NCBI GenBank assembly: GCA_025024175.1
Contig: QCXZ01000001.1
Span: 22,630,001-22,694,000, forward strand
Direction of reading: 5' to 3'
Length of the DNA stretch: 64,000 nt
From: Rhyzopertha dominica
Lineage: Eukaryota; Arthropoda; Insecta; Coleoptera; Bostrichidae
In this document: positions 58,652 to 64,000 of the stretch, one piece after another
How positions within the stretch are numbered: the stretch's first letter is position 1
How the letters are laid out: every line of letters starts with the position of its first letter
The notes under the pieces: generated by a model
Seen by the model: only the letters and a program-made list of their open reading frames with translations
Told to the model about the DNA's origin: nothing
Databases searched by the model: none
Made by a program: the position numbers and the translations under genes

Positions 58652-60600
58652 CAGGGTGTCAGTTAAATGATGTCATTAATTTTAGATGGCCATTCCTGAG
58701 CGAATTTTATGAAGAAAACGTATGTCCTAACTTGTTTCGTTTTCGACTTACAGGGTGTCAAAGTTTTGCTTTTTTTTTGGTTTTTGTAAATACTTTCCGA
58801 TCTAATAACCATATCTCGATGAAATTTTTAAAATAATGGCGATTAAAAGTTGTTATGAACTCATGAGAAGACCTATTCATTTTACTAATCATAAGAATCA
58901 TGGCTGGCCATGACTGACCTGATGGGTCAGTTTGACGTTTTCAGACGCCAGTTTGACGCTTTCAATTTTGTTTGAAGTAGTTTATCTTAGCAAATTTAGT
59001 AAAATGAATTTTGTTGAACAAGCTGAAATGCATTTTGTTTATGGACTTGCGGATGGAAACGCTGCAGAAGCCAGAAGAATTTATCAAGCACGTTATCCTA
59101 ACAGAGCCGTTCCATCAGAAAGAACTTTTGTAAGATTGCATGCTAGATTGTGTAATACTGGATCACTAAATAAACACGATGAACGTCCTGGGAGACCTAG
59201 AGTCCTAATGACGCCAGAGTTGGAGGAAGCAATTCTTCGAGAAGTTGAAAATAATCCTTCAACAAGTACTCGAAAATTAGCGTTACAGTTTAATGTCTGT
59301 CGCCACAGTATTCAATCGGTGTTGCATGCAGATTTATTGTATCCCTACCATGTGCAAAGAGTACAGGCATTGCTGCCAAGAGATTTTCCTACACGACTGG
59401 GCTTTTGTCAGTGGTATCTCCAACACCTTGGAAACAATCCCAACTTCACGTCATTAGTTTTATTTACTGATGAAGCAAATTTTTCACGGGAAGCTATTAT
59501 TAACTTCCACAACAATCATTTTTGGAGTCATGAGAATCCCCATGCTGTTGTAGAATGAGGATTTCAACAACAATTTTCAGTGAACGTTTGGGCGGGAATT
59601 ATTGGTGATTATATCATAGGGCCACATTTTCTCCCTCTGCGACTAAACGGTGAGACATACAGACAGTTTCTAGAAGAAACATTGCCTCAATTGCTAGAAA
59701 ATATCCCACTGCAAACGAGGCAAAATATGTGGTTTATGCACGATGGGGCACCTGCTCACTTTAGTCTTACCGTCCGTGAACACCTTAATGCAACTTTTGG
59801 TCAACAGTGGATTGGCCGTGGAGGACCTCAACTTTGGCCACCAAGATCGCCCGATCTTAATCCACTGGATTATTTCTTTTGGGGTCATCTCAAATCCCTT
59901 GTTTATGCAACGCCAGTGGTGGATGAGGAGGACTTGCGAAATAGAATTTTAATTAACGTTAATTTTATACGAAACACTCCAGGAATTTTGGAACGTGTGC
60001 GGCAATCGATGAGGAGAAGACTTCATGCTTGCATAGCAAGTGCGGGTTCCCACTTTGAACATTTAATTTAAGAAATTTTTTGTTTCGTTTTTAATTTTTT
60101 TGTGATTCTCTTAAATAATTGTTAATTAAATTACGTTATTGAATTATCGGTAATCTTTTTGATGATATTTATTGAAACTTTTAATCGCCATTATTTTAAA
60201 AACGGTTGCTCCGAGAGCTTTCGACCAAGAGTACCTTTTTTGCTTAGAATTGCCAGGGGAATAAGTTGCAAGAGTGCTGCTTGTCGAAACATAGCGCGCT
60301 AAAAAGTTATGACCGATTTGACACCATGATATTAGTGCAGCTGGCGCCCTCTACGAGTTTTCACAAATTCGATAACATTTTTGAATAGCTCGCCCCGAAA
60401 AACCTCCATATACCGAATTTCATCGAGATATTGTTATTAGATCGGAAAGTATTTACAAAAAACCAAAAAAAAGCAAAACTTTGACACCCTGTAAGTCGAA
60501 AACGAAACAAGTTAGGACATACGTTTATTAAAGGTTTTCTTCATAAAATTCGCTCAGGAATGGCCACCTAAAATTAATGACATCATTTAACTGACACCCG
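58652..60600 (+). mobile_element. DD41D Tc1/mariner-type transposon, nearly intact
   Basis: A 1949-bp element flanked by TA (58650-58651 and 60601-60602). The left end CAGGGTGTCAGTTAAATGAT pairs with the right end, which has lost one T in the CCCTG motif. The inverted arms cover about 58652-58855 on the left. On the right they are split by about 210 extra bases (60203-60413) not present in the left arm. CAGGGTGTCA recurs about 98 bp inside the left end, with its complement in the right arm. One transposase gene lies between. Confidence 0.9.
59004..60071 (+). pseudogene. DD41D transposase with a single stop codon
   Basis: A DDE transposase of about 355 residues. The N-terminal DUF4817-type helix-turn-helix region starts at ATG 59004 (MNFVEQAEMHFVYGLADGNA) and is followed by HDERPGRPR and a second helix-turn-helix. 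The triad is LFTDEANFS (Asp near 59468), FMHDGAPAHF (Asp near 59741) and SPDLNPLDYFFWG (Asp near 59867), with 41 residues between the second and third. A FSVNVWAGIIGD motif precedes the second Asp. Frame is open throughout except for TGA at 59556-59558, just after ENPHAVVE, where related copies would have a sense codon such as CGA. The near-integrity suggests recent activity. Stop readthrough or another copy could still supply the enzyme. Confidence 0.85.
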
Positions 60601-60609
60601 TATATTGGG

Positions 60610-62200
60610 GGCCTCTGCAATGATAACATTACAGTATACAGTTCCCTGTATAACACATTCACTTTTAAATTTTGGCTACTAAAATGGCACGATTACACAA
60701 AATACGTAAATATCTTAAAATTTTGACCCACGTCTGATACAGTTTTAACATAATAATAACAGTAACCCTGAACTCAGTCATAACTGACTTTGCAGTCAGC
60801 ACAGATATGCTTTTTGTTTTTTTTTATAATCGAAGCTTTTAAGAGAGCAACAATCAAACGACCCACGTATCCCTGCATTCCCTTCCCTTATCCGGACGCC
60901 GAGTTATGCTCTTTTTTTCCAAAGCAGGCCGAGATGGCTCAGGAGCAGCGGTCGTTACGGGCCGAGCTGTTTGCCCAAGCAGTTAGCGCTTTTCTACGTC
61001 TAGCTGGCTATGCAATCGCCTCGTATTTTTTAAGCCGGACTTGTGTACTTTTCACATTACGGAAAAAGAGTTTTTGGTGAACTTAAAACCGGTTACTAAT
61101 TTGTTTTGTGATTCCTGTGGATACCTGCGCTCCCCGGTCAATAATGTAAAACTGTTGACTGTGGGACTTTAATGTCTTTTACACATGCTTTTCGTAATTA
61201 TGAAACAACTAACTGTGTAAGTAACAGAATAATGATTTTCATTAGTTAGTTATTAAAATGCTAAAACGATAATTAAGACGTTGTTTAGCGGCAGCGCATT
61301 TTTAATATTAACAGCCCGATGCAGTGTTGGCGATGCGTGTGTTTGTTCGGCTCTAAACGCGCAGCATATCGGCGCAGTGCAGTCGCATTTACTCGCAAAA
61401 TACTTCTCAATTATTGTCGTTTTCCGCCTATTATCGCAGATTATAACGCAGAGATCTCAGCCGCTAACTAGCTGTTAAATAGTTTATCTTGTGCGACCTC
61501 AAATCATCCTTAAAATCCACCTATGAATTCGTGTTATAATTACCTTAATACGATGATCCAAATAAACAGCGGATTCCAATGTGGTTTCATTTTTATGGAA
61601 GAATACAGCGTGATCCGCGAATGATAATGAGCCTGACGAGATTGAAAATACAACCCAAATCCATTCGCAGGGATTACACGGAAAATTGTTTTTCTTCTTA
61701 AAACATGAAACATATCAATTTGGCATAAACTTCAATTACTTGATTGAATTAAATTGAAATCTGAACATCTGCTCTGGTCAATCCACTCGGATCCCACGAC
61801 TAGTTTCGCCTTAGTTGGGGCTTCTCAGGTAGGGATATCGGGTAAATTGACCACACAACCATAGATTAATTAATTTAACTATGCCAAAACACTGTCACAT
61901 TAAACGTAGCGCACTGAGTTGATTAAGTGATAGCGATGAGGACATTAGCTCTCACTTATAGAAATATTATTNTTGAAGAATGTNTATTCAACAGCATTAC
62001 TGTAGCAAATACTCAAAATTTCACAAGCTTGAATTCGTAGCCAAAACGACATCTTTAAACACGTATTAACGGATCTACATGCATGACGTGTCTTATTTTA
62101 TAAAGGTTTTACACTATCAGCTGATAATTAATTAACTTATTTTATTAAAGATAATATTTTCTCTGAAAGATCGCAGTCTCTTGAAAACACTGACAAAAAG
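60610..62200. other. Intergenic with two GC-rich islands
   Basis: GC- and CpG-rich blocks lie at about 60840-61080 and 61290-61470 within AT-rich DNA. Short open frames there have no recognised domain. They may be promoters or enhancers of a gene outside the window; no exon chain was found. Confidence 0.4.
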
Positions 62201-62214
62201 TTATTAGTCTCACG

Positions 62215-62995
62215 TTTCGATTACACCTGTAATCTTTGTCAAAGACGAAGAATCTCAAAATTTGCCTGACACAAGTTCAAACAAAATTTTGAAAGTAAAT
62301 AAACAAATCACCAAGGAGGTGAGACGTCATAGAAACAACGTGCTAACCTGATAAAAAAGAACCTAACGACGAGAAAGGAACTACCTACCTACTAGATATA
62401 CACGAACTACTTGATAAGATAACTACAAAATAGCCTTTCAAATGTCACCTAACTCATAATTTCCACAATCCTTCTTAAAATTATTAGTACTCCTACAAAT
62501 TTGTATAGCTTCTTTTATTAGACGTTTGTGATAACATTTTTCTCTATGTAAAATTTTTGTTTTATCAAAGTCAATCATGTGTTTAACCAAATATGAGTGT
62601 TCAGCTACGGAAAATTTATCTATCTGTTGCAGCCTAGTAGCACGTATGTGTTCTTTCAAACGCGTACCTACTTTACTTGCAGTTTGACCTATGTAACACT
62701 TGCCGCAAGAACACGTAATTTTGTAAACACCTTTACTCTCTAAATGTACCTTATCTTTAGTAGAACTTAAAATTTTATCTAAATTATTATATGTACTATC
62801 AACAACTAAAATATTGTGTTTTCTAAGCATCCTCTTTAATTTTTCCGAAAGGCCTTGCACATAAGGCAAACTCAACTTCAATTTACTTTGTCCTGGCTGA
62901 GAATTTACTTGATTTGGATGAGCAATATTATGAAAAACTGACCAGATATTCTTATTGCTATAACCATTTCGCACTAGCGCTGATTTAAGATTCTA
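62215..62995 (-). pseudogene. Penelope-like element endonuclease, 5' truncated
   Basis: A clean minus-strand frame (62974-62438, 178 codons) covers the end of the Penelope reverse transcriptase (NGYSNKNIWSVFHNI), a linker with LSEKLKRMLRKHNI, and a well-preserved GIY-YIG nuclease. The nuclease has KGVYKITCSCGKCYIGQT (62735-62682), RLKEHIRATR and the AEHSYLVKH block, with a conserved Glu in KEAIQI near the end. The catalytic Tyr, Gly and Arg positions look intact. It is truncated upstream, so lacks the polymerase. A hammerhead-like motif lies about 200 bp downstream at 62242-62215. This is the youngest-looking of the four PLE pieces. Confidence 0.85.
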
Positions 62996-62999
62996 TTAA

Positions 63000-64000
63000 C
63001 ATTCCGCATAGAAAAAAGGATTAAGGTCCAGGCTTCTCGGTAGTCAAGCATTAATTGAACCTCATCCTATCCATCGGTAATGCGCAGTGCCCCATCATAT
63101 TGGAATCATAAATCTTGTCTCGCTTGTAAATTTTCATTTTCAAGAAGCATTGGTGAAATGTTCCTTAAAAAATTAAAAAACTGTTTACTATTTGCGTTTA
63201 AACTATCCCTAATATTCCGCACCAGACATTTGTGGAGTAGGTTTAAAAATGTCCTCGTATCCAATAAAGATTTTCTAGCGCTTAAACGTGCATGTTGTGT
63301 TTGTAAACTCCACCCTTATTAAAAAATGTGCTTCATCTGAGAAACAAAAAATGTTATCGTACGTATGAAGATATGCAATAATACTGGTTGTTTTTCATTG
63401 GCCGTTTCCAAAACTCTAATTTTTTTATCAGGGCCTGTTGCTGTTCTTCCTCTAGACTTTTTTGAGTGGTGGCCATTAATTCATTTCCCTTTAATTATTT
63501 ATATCTATCTATTTCTATCTTTATTAATCACTTTAATTGCATACACCATATTTTAATATATTTCGGCTTCTACTAATAATAAATAGAATAGCATAACAAT
63601 ACCGTAAATGAAATAACTACGCTGGCTTTGAAAATGTATTATAGATTGCATTTGCAATTCCATCTGGTTCATTATTACCTTAGATTTTTCATGATAGTCT
63701 CCAATAGCATCAATTAACTGCAAAATGCGCTCAAACTACAGTCAAGCTCTTCGTTGTCTCTAAAATGAAACCCTTACATCTGGACTAAATGGTTATTTCA
63801 ATATGCGTTTTCATTTGTTGAAATGGCAGATCTCAATGGATCATTCAGTAGGAATCTATTAATCAACCAGGATTGCCAAACTGTCGCCTATGCAAAACCA
63901 AATTTTATATGTTTAATTAGGATACGGCCATTAAAGTCTCATTATCATTTTAAAGTGCTACGTGAAACAGCCACTGAACAACGATATAAGCTTCTTAAAT
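63000..64000. other. Intergenic, nothing recognised
   Basis: AT-rich to the window end; only short open frames. Confidence 0.5.

Overview
This is animal nuclear DNA, most likely from an insect. The evidence is one intron-rich host gene with mostly 50-100 bp introns, AT-rich intergenic DNA, and insect-type transposons (mariner, DD41D Tc1/mariner relatives, R1-like, CR1/Jockey-like, gypsy and Penelope-like elements). A beetle is possible but I cannot show it. No prokaryotic features, tRNA, rRNA or CRISPR were found.

The one confidently identified host gene is a complete ORC3 (origin recognition complex subunit 3) at 8873-16034 on the plus strand. It has ten exons, about 704 codons, and a polyA signal at 16066. 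Its fourth intron is 4.3 kb, against roughly 50-260 bp for the others, and holds two MITE-like elements, a hairpin and a dead transposase. The assembled copy has a one-base frameshift in exon 7, and intron 6 appears to use a GC donor.

Layout. 1-8.8 kb: a hAT-like element with a 5'-truncated LINE inside it, then a Penelope-like (PLE) remnant interrupted by a complete but frameshifted mariner. 8.9-16 kb: ORC3. 16.7-17.3 kb: a Crypton-like tyrosine recombinase remnant and a tiny retroposed fragment. 18.1-22.1 kb: three retroelement remnants in the same orientation (RNase H LINE, R1-like LINE, gypsy). 22.2-22.7 kb: an unrecognised open frame. 24.2-25.9 kb: a LINE-like insertion with a 19-bp target duplication. 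27.4-27.9 kb: a candidate promoter and GC-rich island. 28.4-30.4 and 38.6-39.6 kb: CR1/Jockey-like LINEs. 31.0, 37.6 and 37.9 kb: a palindromic repeat family with an internal 82-bp module in opposite orientations. 41.2-42.0, 57.9-58.6 and 62.2-63.0 kb: more PLE pieces. 50.1-51.6 kb: a 1.5-kb foldback element. 58.65-60.60 kb: a nearly intact DD41D transposon with a single stop codon. The rest of 22-64 kb looks like a gene desert with a few GC-rich islands that could be regulatory.

Apart from ORC3 the window is a record of layered transposition. The most useful observations are the ORC3 lesion and GC-AG intron, the flipped 82-bp module, the foldback element sharing terminal motifs with the DD41D transposon, and hammerhead-ribozyme-like motifs downstream of three PLE reading frames. 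All family assignments come from motif recognition by eye, without database searches.
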